This document shows positions 24,703 to 33,516 of a stretch of 64,000 nt of DNA, one piece after another. The stretch lies in NCBI RefSeq assembly GCF_014779655.1, contig NZ_JACXYX010000003.1, forward strand, positions 62,001-126,000, given 5' to 3'. Position 1 is the stretch's first letter. Each line of letters starts with the position of its first letter. The translations under genes and the position numbers were made by a program. The notes under the pieces were generated by a model, which was not told where the DNA came from, searched no databases, and worked only from the letters and a program-made list of their open reading frames with translations. The stretch is from Nocardioides ganghwensis. Its GTDB lineage: Bacteria; Actinomycetota; Actinomycetes; Propionibacteriales; Nocardioidaceae.

Positions 24703-25919
24703 CCGCGACGTCGTACGCCGTCGTCGGTGGCGGCATCCTCGGTGCGGCCGTCGCCCGGCAGCTCCAGGTCGGCGACCCTGACGCATCCGTGACCGTGTGG
24801 GAGAAGGAGGACCGGCTCGCCGCGCACCAGACCGGCCGCAACTCCGGTGTCGTGCACGCCGGCCTCTACTACGAGCCCGGCTCGCTCAAGGCCACGCTGT
24901 GCCGCCGAGGAGTCGGCCTGCTGCGCGACTTCTGCGACGAGCACGACATCGCCTTCGACACCTGCGGCAAGGTGCTCGTCGCCCTCGACGAGGTGGAGGA
25001 GGGCCGGCTCGGAGCCATCGAGGCGAAGGCCCTCGCCAACGGCGTCCCCGGCATCCGTCGACTCTCCGGCGGGGAGCTGCGTGAGATCGAGCCCCACGTC
25101 CGTGGCGTCGCGGGACTGCACTCGCCGTCGACGGCGATCGTCGACTTCCCGGGTGTCACGCGCCGGCTCGCCGGGCTCGTGGAGGAGGACGGCGGAACGG
25201 TCCGCCTCTCGACCGAGCTGACCGACATCCGGCAGGACGGCACCGGTGTGGTGCTCGTCGGCCGCACCGCCGCCGGAACGGTCGAGGAGCGCTTCGACCG
25301 TGTCGTGCTCTGCACGGGGCTCTGGGCCGACCACACCGCTGGGCGTGCGGGCGACACGAGGGAGCCGCAGGTCGTGCCGTTCCGTGGGGAGTACCTCTTG
25401 CTGCGTCCCGAGCGCCGCTCGCTCGTCAACGGCCTCGTCTACCCGGTGCCGGACCCCCGCTACCCGTTCCTCGGCGTGCACCTGACGCCCCGGGTCGACG
25501 GCGAGGTGATGGTCGGGCCCAACGCCGTGCTGGCCCTGGCACGGGAGGGCTACGACTGGCGCACCGTGTCCGCGCGGGACCTGCGGGAGATCGCGGCGTA
25601 CGACGGCTTCCGTCGCTTCGCCCGCCAGCACTGGCGCACCGGTGTGACGGAGATGGCGGGCTCCCTGAGCCGTCGCCGCTTCGTCGCCGCGGCCCGTCGC
25701 TACGTGCCCGAGCTCCGGCTCGAGGACGTGGTGCCCGGCCCGAGCGGCATCCGCGCGCAGGCTCTGGAGCGGAGCGGCGCGCTGGTCGACGACTTCCGGA
25801 TCACCACCCGTGACCGGGTCACCGCCCTGCGCAACGCCCCGTCCCCGGCGGCGACCTCCAGCCTGGCGATCGCAGAGCACGTGGTCGACGTGGTGCTGGG
25901 CCGCGAGGTGGCGCGGTGA
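24699..25919 (+). CDS. lhgO: L-2-hydroxyglutarate oxidase (LhgO family)
   Basis: A 406-residue flavoprotein of the DAO superfamily. After the FAD-binding VVGGGILGAAVARQL it carries QTGRNSGVVHAGLYYEPGSLKA, a signature I recognise from E. coli LhgO/YgaF, along with VVPFRGEYLLLRPE, YPVPDPRYPFLGVHLT and VGPNAVLALAREGY. The enzyme oxidises L-2-hydroxyglutarate to 2-oxoglutarate and passes electrons to the quinone pool. In this setting the substrate may be a related 2-hydroxy-dicarboxylate made from the imported acid. Coupled to neighbours by 4-nt overlaps on both sides. Confidence 0.88.
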   Translation: MTATSYAVVGGGILGAAVARQLQVGDPDASVTVWEKEDRLAAHQTGRNSGVVHAGLYYEPGSLKATLCRRGVGLLRDFCDEHDIAFDTCGKVLVALDEVEEGRLGAIEAKALANGVPGIRRLSGGELREIEPHVRGVAGLHSPSTAIVDFPGVTRRLAGLVEEDGGTVRLSTELTDIRQDGTGVVLVGRTAAGTVEERFDRVVLCTGLWADHTAGRAGDTREPQVVPFRGEYLLLRPERRSLVNGLVYPVPDPRYPFLGVHLTPRVDGEVMVGPNAVLALAREGYDWRTVSARDLREIAAYDGFRRFARQHWRTGVTEMAGSLSRRRFVAAARRYVPELRLEDVVPGPSGIRAQALERSGALVDDFRITTRDRVTALRNAPSPAATSSLAIAEHVVDVVLGREVAR

Positions 25920-26830
25920 GCCAGGCCCACCTCGACCGGGGCCTCTGGGTGGTCCTCGCGTCGCCCTTCGACGACGACCTCGCCCTCGACGCCGCCTCGC
26001 TGGAGCGGCAGCTCGCGCTGGCCGACTCGGTGTCGGCGCAGGGAGTGGTCGCGCTCGGCGTCTTCGGCGAGGCCGACGCGCTCACGCGCTCCGAGCAGCA
26101 GGAGGTCGTCCGCACCGTGACCGCCTCCGACCTGCCGGTCGTGCTCGGGCTGTCGGCCCGCACCACCGCCGTCGCGGTCGACCAGGCGCAGTCGTGCCTG
26201 GAGGCCGCGCAGCGTCCACCTCGCGCGCTCATGGTGCAGGTCAACTCCCCCCGGGCCGACGTCCTGGTGGAACACCTCACCGCGATCCACGACGCGACCG
26301 GGGTGCCCGTCGTCGTGCAGGACTATCCCGCTGCCTCAGGTGTCGCCGTCGCCGCCGACGTCCTGGTCGACGTGGTCCGCGCGTGCGGCAGCTTCGTGGC
26401 GGCGGTCAAGGCGGAGTCCGCGCCGACCCCGTCCGCGATCGCCGCGCTGACCGCTGCGGTCGCGACCCCGGTGTACGGCGGCCTCGGTGGCGTCGGACTC
26501 ATCGACGAGCTCGCCTGCGGAGCGGCCGGCGCGATGACGGGGATGAGCCATCCCGAGGGCCTGCGGGCGACGATCGACGCGCACGACACGGGCGGGTTCG
26601 CCGCCGCCCACCGGTCGTGGACCCCGTGGCTGCCGCTCGCCAACTTCGAGGGCCAGCTCAGGATCGGGCTGGCGATCCGCAAGGAGATCCTGCGCCGCCG
26701 CGGCGTGCTCACGACCGGTCGTGTGCGTCCGCCCGCCGCCACGCTCCCGCCGCCCCTGGTGCCGCTGATCGAGCAGCACCTCGCCCACCTGCCCCACACC
26801 CCAGGAGGAACCCCATGGACCTCGGACTGA
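25916..26830 (+). CDS. DapA/N-acetylneuraminate-lyase family aldolase
   Basis: A 304-residue class I aldolase. LASPFDDDLALDAASLERQL, VVALGVFGEADALTRSEQQEVV, the Tyr137 motif QDYPA and the Schiff-base Lys165 in VAAVKAES follow the order of the DHDPS superfamily. This is probably not lysine biosynthesis; the catabolic operon and the divergent GVFGEAD loop suggest cleavage or dehydration of a 2-oxo acid. Starts at GTG 25916 with a 4-nt overlap. Its final codons overlap the start of the SDR gene. Confidence 0.85.
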   Translation: MSQAHLDRGLWVVLASPFDDDLALDAASLERQLALADSVSAQGVVALGVFGEADALTRSEQQEVVRTVTASDLPVVLGLSARTTAVAVDQAQSCLEAAQRPPRALMVQVNSPRADVLVEHLTAIHDATGVPVVVQDYPAASGVAVAADVLVDVVRACGSFVAAVKAESAPTPSAIAALTAAVATPVYGGLGGVGLIDELACGAAGAMTGMSHPEGLRATIDAHDTGGFAAAHRSWTPWLPLANFEGQLRIGLAIRKEILRRRGVLTTGRVRPPAATLPPPLVPLIEQHLAHLPHTPGGTPWTSD

Positions 26831-27588
26831 CCGGCAAGGTCGCCCTCGTCCTCGGCTCGACAGCCGGGCTCGGTCGCGCGTCCGCGGAGGCCCTCGCCGC
26901 CGAGGGCGCCCACGTCGTCGTGGTCGGTCGTCGGGCCGAGCTGGTCGACGCGCTGGTGGAGTCGCTCCCGTCCGCGGCCGGCGTCGTCGCGGACGTGACC
27001 GACCCCGACGCCCCCGCGCTGCTGGTCAACCGGGCGCGGGAGCAGTTCGGCGAGGTCGACATCGTGGTCCTCAACGGGGGAGGTCCACCGCCCGGTGCGG
27101 CCGACTCCTTCACGGCCGAGGCCGCCCAGGCGGCGTTCGACCTGCTCCTCAAGCAGCACATCAGCCTCGTCGGCGCGGTGCTGCCCGGGATGCGGCAGCG
27201 CGGCTGGGGCCGGATCCTGGCTGTCGGCTCGAGCGGGGTCCAGCAGCCGATCCCGACGCTGACCGCGTCCAACGTGGGCCGCGCCGCCCTCGCGGCGTAC
27301 CTGAAGACGCTCGCCTGCACCGTCGCCGGCGACGGCGTCACCGTCAACATGGTGCTGCCCGGTCGCATCGACACCGACCGCGTCGCCCAGCTCGACCGCG
27401 CCGCGGCCGAGCGCACCGGCCGTACGCCCGAGGACGCGAGGGCCGCGTCGGAGGCAGCGATCCCGACAGGGCGCTACGGCGAGCCTGCGGAGTTCGGCGC
27501 GGTCGTGGCCTTCCTCGCCTCCCGGCAGGCCGGCTACGTCACCGGCGAGCAGGTCCGCGTCGACGGCGGCCTCGTCGGCGCCTACTGA
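26815..27588 (+). CDS. SDR family oxidoreductase with altered catalytic residues
   Basis: A 257-residue Rossmann protein resembling FabG. The cofactor loop is GSTAGLGRA (residues 14-22) and NGGGPP follows the fourth strand. The usual Ser-Tyr-Lys triad is incomplete: Ser140 is present in AVGSSGVQQPIP, but the positions of the catalytic Tyr and Lys are taken by Asn153 and Ala157 (TASNVGRAAL). A subgroup of SDRs has this QPIP...SN...R pattern and its chemistry is not clear to me. The C-terminus VTGEQVRVDGG is standard. The gene overlaps the lyase stop by 16 nt and has AGGAGG upstream. Confidence 0.85.
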   Translation: MDLGLTGKVALVLGSTAGLGRASAEALAAEGAHVVVVGRRAELVDALVESLPSAAGVVADVTDPDAPALLVNRAREQFGEVDIVVLNGGGPPPGAADSFTAEAAQAAFDLLLKQHISLVGAVLPGMRQRGWGRILAVGSSGVQQPIPTLTASNVGRAALAAYLKTLACTVAGDGVTVNMVLPGRIDTDRVAQLDRAAAERTGRTPEDARAASEAAIPTGRYGEPAEFGAVVAFLASRQAGYVTGEQVRVDGGLVGAY

Positions 27589-27611
27589 CCACACCACCCA
27601 AGGAGATCCTC

Positions 27612-28460
27612 GTGCGACTCGCCACCATCCTCGACCACGGCACCGACGTGCCCGTACTCGTCGACCCCGACCGGGGCGTCGTACCCATCTCGGCGCTCGG
27701 CGACCGCCAGGTGCCCTCGCTGCTCACCGTGCTGGAGGAAGGGCTGTACGACGACCTGGTGGCCGCGGCCGCCGAGGCCGACGCCGGGCACTTCCGCCCG
27801 ACCGCCGACGTCACGTTCACCGCTCCCTACCGTCGTCCCCGCAAGATCTGGGGCATCGGCCTCAACTACGTCGACCACGCCGCCGACCTCTCCGAGTCGG
27901 TGCCGGAGGAGCCCGCCTCCTTCATCAAGGGCGACCACACCATCATCGGCACCGCCGACGAGATCCCGATCCCGCCGCAGAGCGAGCGCACCACGGCGGA
28001 GGGCGAGCTCGCACTGGTCATCGGACGTGAGTGCCGCAACGTCTCCGAGGAGGACGCCCTCGACCACGTCTTCGGGGTCACCACGGTCCTGGACCAGACG
28101 GCCGAGGACATCCTTCAGCGCAACCCGCGGTTCCTGACCCGCTCCAAGAACTTCCCGGGCTTCTTCTCCTTCGGCCCCGAGATCGTGCCGATGGCGGAGG
28201 TCCTCGAGCGGTTCGGGGCGATCGGCGCAGTGGAGGTCTCCACCGTGGTGAACGGTGACCAGACGCGCACCAACACGGTCGAGCACATGCGCTACAGCCC
28301 GGCCTTCCTCGTGGCCTTCCACAGTGCGGTGATGCCGCTGTTCCCCGGGGACGTCATCTCCACCGGCACGCCGGGGGCGATCCACGTGCGTGCCGGGGAC
28401 GTGGCCGAGTGCCGGATCCCCGGCATCGGACGCCTGGTCAACCCCGTCGTGGACGCCTGA
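27612..28460 (+). CDS. Fumarylacetoacetate hydrolase family protein
   Basis: A 282-residue protein from GTG 27612, with an excellent ribosome-binding site (AAGGAGATCC). The C-terminal FAH domain shows KIWGIGLNYVDHAADL, PASFIKGDHTIIG, AEGELALVIGRECRN with the metal-binding acids, and VISTGTPGAI. Such enzymes hydrolyse or decarboxylate 2-oxo or acylpyruvate-like acids. As the last gene of the operon it probably acts on a late oxo-acid intermediate. Its 3-prime end overlaps that of the convergent hydrolase by 23 bp. Confidence 0.9.
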   Translation: MRLATILDHGTDVPVLVDPDRGVVPISALGDRQVPSLLTVLEEGLYDDLVAAAAEADAGHFRPTADVTFTAPYRRPRKIWGIGLNYVDHAADLSESVPEEPASFIKGDHTIIGTADEIPIPPQSERTTAEGELALVIGRECRNVSEEDALDHVFGVTTVLDQTAEDILQRNPRFLTRSKNFPGFFSFGPEIVPMAEVLERFGAIGAVEVSTVVNGDQTRTNTVEHMRYSPAFLVAFHSAVMPLFPGDVISTGTPGAIHVRAGDVAECRIPGIGRLVNPVVDA

Positions 28461-29241
28461 CCCCGACCGGCTGCGCGAGCCGGTCCGCCACGACCGTCCA
28501 CACGTCCGGGTCGATCCCCATCCCGATGTGGGTGGAGAAGACCTCCACGTGCTCGGCGTCGGGGGAGGTGTGGTCGAGGCAGGCCTGCCACGCCACGATC
28601 CCGTCGCGCTTGGAGAAGAGGATCGTGAGCGGCACCGGGATCGGGGCCGTCGGGTCGAGGCGCTCGGCGACCCGACGCGCGTCGGGGTCCGGGCCGCGGC
28701 GGTAGGCCCGGGCGACCGTCGTGTGCCGCGGTCCGCCCGCGACCGGCGTGCCGTAGGTGATGACCCGGCGCACGGCGTCGGGGTGCCGGCGCGCGACCTC
28801 GCGGGCGATCACGCCGCCCAGGCTCCAGCCCACGAGCGAGGCCGGCTCACCGGCGTCGTCCACCAGCTCGAGCAGCCGCTTCGACAGGCGCGCCACGTCG
28901 CGCCGGGGGTCGCCGGTGTTGGTGCCGAAGCCCCAGCCGCGGGCGTCGTACCCGAGGCGCCTGAGGTAGGCGCGCAGCGGCGCGCCGGACAGCTCGGGTG
29001 CCCGCCACCCGGGGATGTCGACGACGAGGTGGCCGTCGCCGCGCGGGGCGGTCGAGAGGCGGGGCAGCGCGCCCAGCAGGCGTACGCCGTCGAGCGCCGA
29101 CCCGAGCTCGCCGAGCGCGGCACGGGTCGAGGGCGGGCCGCCGGGGTGCCCCAGCTCCGCAGGGTCCGCGCGGTGCCGCGCGCGGGAGCGGACGCCCGTG
29201 GCGGCAAGGAGATGGTGCCCGCTGAGCGGGAGGCGCGGCAT
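28438..29241 (-). CDS. Alpha/beta hydrolase (lipase-like)
   Basis: A 267-residue hydrolase. The nucleophile elbow is GWSLGG within EPASLVGWSLGGVIAREVAR, preceded by GWGFGTNTGDPRRDV, which resembles bacterial triacylglycerol lipase/PGAP1-like proteins. A late aspartate (SKRDGIVAW) and THIGMGIDPDVW histidine complete the triad. No signal peptide. Its 3-prime end overlaps the convergent FAH gene by 23 bp. Natural ester substrate unknown. Confidence 0.82.
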   Translation of the reverse strand: MPRLPLSGHHLLAATGVRSRARHRADPAELGHPGGPPSTRAALGELGSALDGVRLLGALPRLSTAPRGDGHLVVDIPGWRAPELSGAPLRAYLRRLGYDARGWGFGTNTGDPRRDVARLSKRLLELVDDAGEPASLVGWSLGGVIAREVARRHPDAVRRVITYGTPVAGGPRHTTVARAYRRGPDPDARRVAERLDPTAPIPVPLTILFSKRDGIVAWQACLDHTSPDAEHVEVFSTHIGMGIDPDVWTVVADRLAQPVGVRRPRRG

Positions 29242-29399
29242 GCCGCGACTGTACGACGGCGTGGGGCAGACCCGGGCGGTCGGGCATGTACAGGGGTCGG
29301 GGACGGGCGTAACGTGAAGTTCCGGCTCGTAGGCCCCCGCCGGCGTGTGAGCGCCCTGGCGGAGCGGGAGCGATGCGGCTCTTCCCCCAGGAGGTCGAC

Positions 29400-29852
29400 A
29401 TGAACACGATCACCCGCTTCACCGCTGCGCTCGCCGTCGGCGTCGTCGCCAGCGGGCTCCTCGCCGGCACGGCGAGCGCGGACGGCGGCGCGATCCCGTT
29501 GAACGCCGGGCAGGAGACGCCCGGAGCCGTCAGCGGGGGGAGCGGCTTCTTCAGCTACTCCGTCTCGGGGTCCACGCTCTGCTACACCCTGCGCGTGCGC
29601 AACCTCACCGCCGCCCCGGTCGCCGCACACATCCACGTCGCGCCGCGCCACGTCGCGGGCCCGGTCGTCGTCCCGCTGGCGACTCCGACCGCCGCGACCA
29701 GCACGGTCAGCGCCTGCATCACGGCGGCCGATGGTGCGGCCATGACACCGGCCGAGCTCGCTGCGATCACCGCCGACCCCGGGGCCTACTACGTCAACGT
29801 GCACACTCCCCGGTGGCCCGCGGGCGAGGTCAGGGGACAGCTGAAGAAGTAG
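29400..29852 (+). CDS. Secreted CHRD domain protein
   Basis: A 150-residue exported protein. A signal peptide ends at about TASADG; the mature part is a single CHRD domain recognised by GSGFFSYSVSGSTLCYTLRV, AAHIHV and YYVNVHTPRWPAGEVRGQL. CHRD domains are beta-sandwiches of unknown bacterial function. The ATG at 29400 has AGGAGG upstream; an upstream start at 29373 is in frame but is less likely. Two cysteines could form a disulphide. Confidence 0.88.
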   Translation: MNTITRFTAALAVGVVASGLLAGTASADGGAIPLNAGQETPGAVSGGSGFFSYSVSGSTLCYTLRVRNLTAAPVAAHIHVAPRHVAGPVVVPLATPTAATSTVSACITAADGAAMTPAELAAITADPGAYYVNVHTPRWPAGEVRGQLKK

Positions 29853-29896
29853 CGGGTGGGCCCAGCCCGAGAGCACGCCACGGCTGCGGGCAGGGC

Positions 29897-30790
29897 TCAC
29901 TGCAGGTGCTGTGCCTGCTCGAGGATCCACTCGCTGGCGGCGCGCGGGGTGATGCCCCGGTCCCGCAGGGGGGCGTCGTCCCACGTGAGCGGCAGCAGGT
30001 CCAGCATCAGACCGGTGCCGAAGATCGTCGCCATCGCCGGTGACGGGCGGGCCAGGATCCGCATGCCGGCCCGGGCCACCTCTCGCGGCATGCGCTGCAC
30101 CTTGAACGTCCGCCCGCTCGCCTGCTCCGCGATGCGGATCGCCTCGTTGCGGCTGATGGCCTCCGGCCCGCCGAAGGTCACGATGTCGGGGGGATCGGCC
30201 TCGGTGGCGACTGCGGCCACGAGCGCGGCCACGTCCTCGGTGGCGACCCACCTCCGCTCGGTGTCCCCCTTCCCGAACACCGCGACCCTGCCGGAGCGGA
30301 TGTCGAAGCGTCCGAGGGGTGCCAGGTGGACCTCCTGGAACGCGTCGGGCCGCACGACCACTCGTCGCAACGTCGACCGCGCGAGCCGCCGCTCCGTGCT
30401 GGCCTTCGCGCGCTCGAGAGGGGTGCCGAGCGCCGAGTCGACGCCTGCGTACGACACGTAGACGAATCGCTCGACGCCTGCGCGCTCCGCGGCGTCGACG
30501 AGCGATGCCATGCCGACCTCGTCGACCTCGTGGATGCTGGGACGTCTGGCACCCGCCAGCACCCGACCGATCGCCGTGGCCGACGCCACCACGGTCTGCG
30601 CACCCTGGCACGCCGCCACCAGGCTGTCGGGGTCGGTGAGGTCGCCGGCCACGAGCTCGGCCCCCAGCTCCCGCAGCGGGGAGCCGTCCGTACCGGGGCG
30701 AACGAGGCACCTGACCTGTGCACCGCCCTCGCGCAGGCGTCGGACGACGCGACGTCCGAGATCACCTGAGCCGCCTACGACCAGGATCAT
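29897..30790 (-). CDS. NAD(P)-binding NmrA/epimerase-like protein
   Basis: A 297-residue atypical SDR. It starts MILVVGGSGDLGRRVVRRL, then VRCLVRPGTD, AELVAGDLTDPDSLVAAC and VERFVYVSYAGVD, the usual NmrA/complex-I-NDUFA9-like pattern. The catalytic Tyr/Lys pair is absent, so a redox-sensing or small reductase role is likely. It follows the FAD-oxidase gene on the same strand after 98 bp. Confidence 0.82.
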   Translation of the reverse strand: MILVVGGSGDLGRRVVRRLREGGAQVRCLVRPGTDGSPLRELGAELVAGDLTDPDSLVAACQGAQTVVASATAIGRVLAGARRPSIHEVDEVGMASLVDAAERAGVERFVYVSYAGVDSALGTPLERAKASTERRLARSTLRRVVVRPDAFQEVHLAPLGRFDIRSGRVAVFGKGDTERRWVATEDVAALVAAVATEADPPDIVTFGGPEAISRNEAIRIAEQASGRTFKVQRMPREVARAGMRILARPSPAMATIFGTGLMLDLLPLTWDDAPLRDRGITPRAASEWILEQAQHLQ

Positions 30791-30888
30791 GGCGTGCCGC
30801 CTTCGAGCGATGGGGGAAGCCTGGTCCCCAGCATGCTCGCGTGCGTCGGGAAGGGCAACGGGCGAGGCAACGCCCTGCTCCTGCGGCC

Positions 30889-32475
30889 TCACGCAGGCAG
30901 GAGCACCCCGGGGTTGAGGATGCCGGCAGGATCGAGTGCCGACTTGGCCGCAGCCAGCGCGGCGGCGAAGACATCGGGGCGTTGCCGGTCGTACCAGGGT
31001 CGATGGTCGCGCCCGATGGCGTGGTGGTGCGTGATCGTGCCGCCGCACGTCGCGATGGCCTCGGACACGGCCGCCTTGATCTCGTCCCACTGGGCCATGG
31101 TGCTGCCCCATCGACCCGGTGCGTAGATGCCGAAGTAGGGCGCGGGCCCGTCGGGGTAGACGTGGGTGAACCGGCAGGTGACCAGGCCGGACCCGCACAC
31201 CTCCCGGACCGCTTCCTCGGCAGCGGTCGTGACGGCGGCGTGGAGCGTCTGCAGGTCGTCCCAGGTGCAGGCGGTCTCGAACGTCTCGACGATCATGCTG
31301 CGCCGGGCCAGCACGTCGCGGTGGTAGGGCATCCGCAGGAACGACGACCGCCAGCCGGCGGCCACGTCCCCCTGCCGGCCGTCACGGTCGCGGGCCGTCA
31401 GGGGCCTCCCGCCGTGGTCGCCGGCGATCTCCAGTGCCCGGTCCAGCCACGGGTCGACCGGGTGGTCGGCCGACTCGAAGGCCAGCAGCAGCAGGCCTCC
31501 GGTGACCGACGTCCCGGCGTTGAGGAACGCCTCGGTCGCGTCGAGGAGTCGGCAGTTGGAGGGGAACAGTCCCGACTGTGCGATGGTGCGCGTCGCCGTG
31601 ACTGCGGCGCCGTGGTCGTCGAAGGCGACGGGTGCGGTGACCTGCCAGCGTGGCCGTGACTGCAGGCGCATCCATGCCTCGCAGATCACCCCGAGGGTGC
31701 CTTCCGAGCCCAGGAAGAGCCGGTCCGGGGACGGCCCGGCGCCGGAGCCGGGAAGCCGACGCGACTCGCTCACGCCTGTGGGAGTGACCACCCGCATCGA
31801 CTCGGTGAGGTCGTCGACATGGGTGTAGAGGGTGGCGAAGTGACCACCGGCCCTGGTGGCCAGCCAGCCGCCGAGGGTGGAGAACTCGAACGACTGCGGG
31901 AAGTGCCGCAGGGTGAGGCCGTGCGGGCGGAGCTGGTCCTCCAGGTGAGGTCCGTGCACGCCCGCCTGGATCCGGGCGGCGCGACTCACCGTGTCGACCT
32001 CCAGCACGCGGTCGAGCGCGCCCAGGTCGATCGTCACCGCCGGGCCGTCGAAACGGGGTTCGATCCCGCCCACGACGGAGCTGCCACCGCCGTAGGGGAT
32101 CGCGGCGATGCCGTCCCGGCTGCACCAGTCCAGCAGGTCGGCCACCTCGGTCTCGGTGCGCGGGCGGGCGACGAGGTCGGGGACGTGCTCGAGGTCTCCG
32201 TGCAGGTTGCGCACGACGTCCCGGAACGCCTTTCCGTGGGCGTGGCCCGCCCGGTCCTCGGAGTCGGCCGAGCACAGCGCCGACAGGCTCGCGGGCGGCG
32301 TCACGCGTGGGACGGGCACCGCCAGGTCGGCCACGTCGGGCGGCTCGTGGTCGGTGAGGTCGTGGCCCGGCAGCAAGGCGGACACCCGCTCGACCAGCGC
32401 GACGACCTCCTCGGTCGTCGCCGCGTCCTCCAGCGTGCCCCACCCCCACCACGAGCGAGTCCCGGCTCTCGTCAT
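30889..32475 (-). CDS. FAD-binding oxidase resembling alkyldihydroxyacetonephosphate synthase
   Basis: A 528-residue VAO-family flavoprotein. The PP-loop region IPYGGGSSVVGGIEP binds FAD, followed by LEDQLRPHGLTLRHFPQS and FSTLGGWLATRAGGHFATLY, with the second signature DRLFLGSEGTLGVI. Near the C-terminus HHHAIGRDHRPWY matches the His-rich active-site loop of alkyl-DHAP synthases. In bacteria such proteins often oxidise hydroxy acids or glycols, or take part in unusual ether-lipid synthesis. It starts 12 bp after the upstream NmrA gene stop, so the two are probably co-transcribed. Confidence 0.85.
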   Translation of the reverse strand: MTRAGTRSWWGWGTLEDAATTEEVVALVERVSALLPGHDLTDHEPPDVADLAVPVPRVTPPASLSALCSADSEDRAGHAHGKAFRDVVRNLHGDLEHVPDLVARPRTETEVADLLDWCSRDGIAAIPYGGGSSVVGGIEPRFDGPAVTIDLGALDRVLEVDTVSRAARIQAGVHGPHLEDQLRPHGLTLRHFPQSFEFSTLGGWLATRAGGHFATLYTHVDDLTESMRVVTPTGVSESRRLPGSGAGPSPDRLFLGSEGTLGVICEAWMRLQSRPRWQVTAPVAFDDHGAAVTATRTIAQSGLFPSNCRLLDATEAFLNAGTSVTGGLLLLAFESADHPVDPWLDRALEIAGDHGGRPLTARDRDGRQGDVAAGWRSSFLRMPYHRDVLARRSMIVETFETACTWDDLQTLHAAVTTAAEEAVREVCGSGLVTCRFTHVYPDGPAPYFGIYAPGRWGSTMAQWDEIKAAVSEAIATCGGTITHHHAIGRDHRPWYDRQRPDVFAAALAAAKSALDPAGILNPGVLLPA

Positions 32476-32487
32476 CGCCCCCTCCTC

Positions 32488-33345
32488 CTACGCGAGCCGG
32501 CGCCTGAGGAACTCCTCGACGGTCACGGCGGTCGGGAGGAGCGACCGGGTCCGGTCGACGTCCGCAGGTATGTCGTGGGTTGCGAGCCAGCGCCACATGC
32601 GCGTGAGGTCCTGGCCGACGAAACGTTCGAACAACCACAGCGGCATCGGGAACCGCCGCGGGGACCGGCCGGTGACGGCGCGCCAGTCGGCTCGGCACTG
32701 CGCGATGGTGCGTACGTCAGCGGCGAGGCCGATGTCGAGACCTGCGTACGTCGCGGGGTCGGCGAACGCCTGCGCCGCGATCGCTCCCAGGTCATCGGCG
32801 CACAGCCACGGCAGCGGCCGGTCCTCGCCGACGATCCGAGGCATCAGGTGCCAGGCCGCCACTGGCGGGTAGAGGTCCTTGTCGGTCATCAGCTCCATGA
32901 AGGCCGTCGGTCGGAGCACGGTCAGCGACAGGCCACGACTGCGTGCGTACGCCGCCACCTCGAGCTTGCCGTCCCACGCCGCGACCCCCGTGCCCGGGGT
33001 GCCGGGGCCCGCGGAGCCGTGGACGAGGTGGGAGACGCCGGCCTCCGCCGCCGCGGTGGCCACGTTGCGGCCCTGTGCGACCTCGCCCTCCGAGGTGGCG
33101 GTCATGGCGTTCTGCACGCTGTAGACCCCGTACGCCCCGGCGAACGCGCGACCCAGTGACGCGAGGTCTCCCATGTCGGCGGTGACGACCTCGACGCCCC
33201 TGCGAGCCAGCTCGCGGGCCGCGGCCGAACCCGCCGATCGCGTCACGCCCCGTACACGCCATCCGTCGGCGAGGAGGTGCCGCGCGACGGCACCGCCCTG
33301 GCGGCCGGTGGCGCCCGTGACCACGATCAGCTCGTCGCGCGCCAT
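32488..33345 (-). CDS. NmrA family NAD(P)-binding protein
   Basis: A 285-residue protein with VVTGATGRQGGAVARHLL at the N-terminus (the NmrA-type GxTGxxG loop), VRGVTRSAGSAAA and YGVYSVQNAM. It resembles NmrA/HSCARG redox sensors that bind NADP without a clear enzymatic reaction. The ATG at 33345 has a strong GAGGAGG ribosome-binding site. It is divergent from the AtoE-type transporter and leads the FAD-oxidase gene. Confidence 0.87.
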   Translation of the reverse strand: MARDELIVVTGATGRQGGAVARHLLADGWRVRGVTRSAGSAAARELARRGVEVVTADMGDLASLGRAFAGAYGVYSVQNAMTATSEGEVAQGRNVATAAAEAGVSHLVHGSAGPGTPGTGVAAWDGKLEVAAYARSRGLSLTVLRPTAFMELMTDKDLYPPVAAWHLMPRIVGEDRPLPWLCADDLGAIAAQAFADPATYAGLDIGLAADVRTIAQCRADWRAVTGRSPRRFPMPLWLFERFVGQDLTRMWRWLATHDIPADVDRTRSLLPTAVTVEEFLRRRLA

Positions 33346-33516
33346 GAGCACCTCCTCGATCTCCACGCTCGACCCTCCAGTGTGCCGCGGAACCAGCCCG
33401 CGGGGGAGCCCGAGCAGACCGGAAGCGGTTCCGGGCGTCCGGGTCGCCTTGACATCGGGGAGGGGTGACCGAATGGTGTCCCCCGAACCGTGTCCCCCAG
33501 GATGAGGAGAGCCGTC

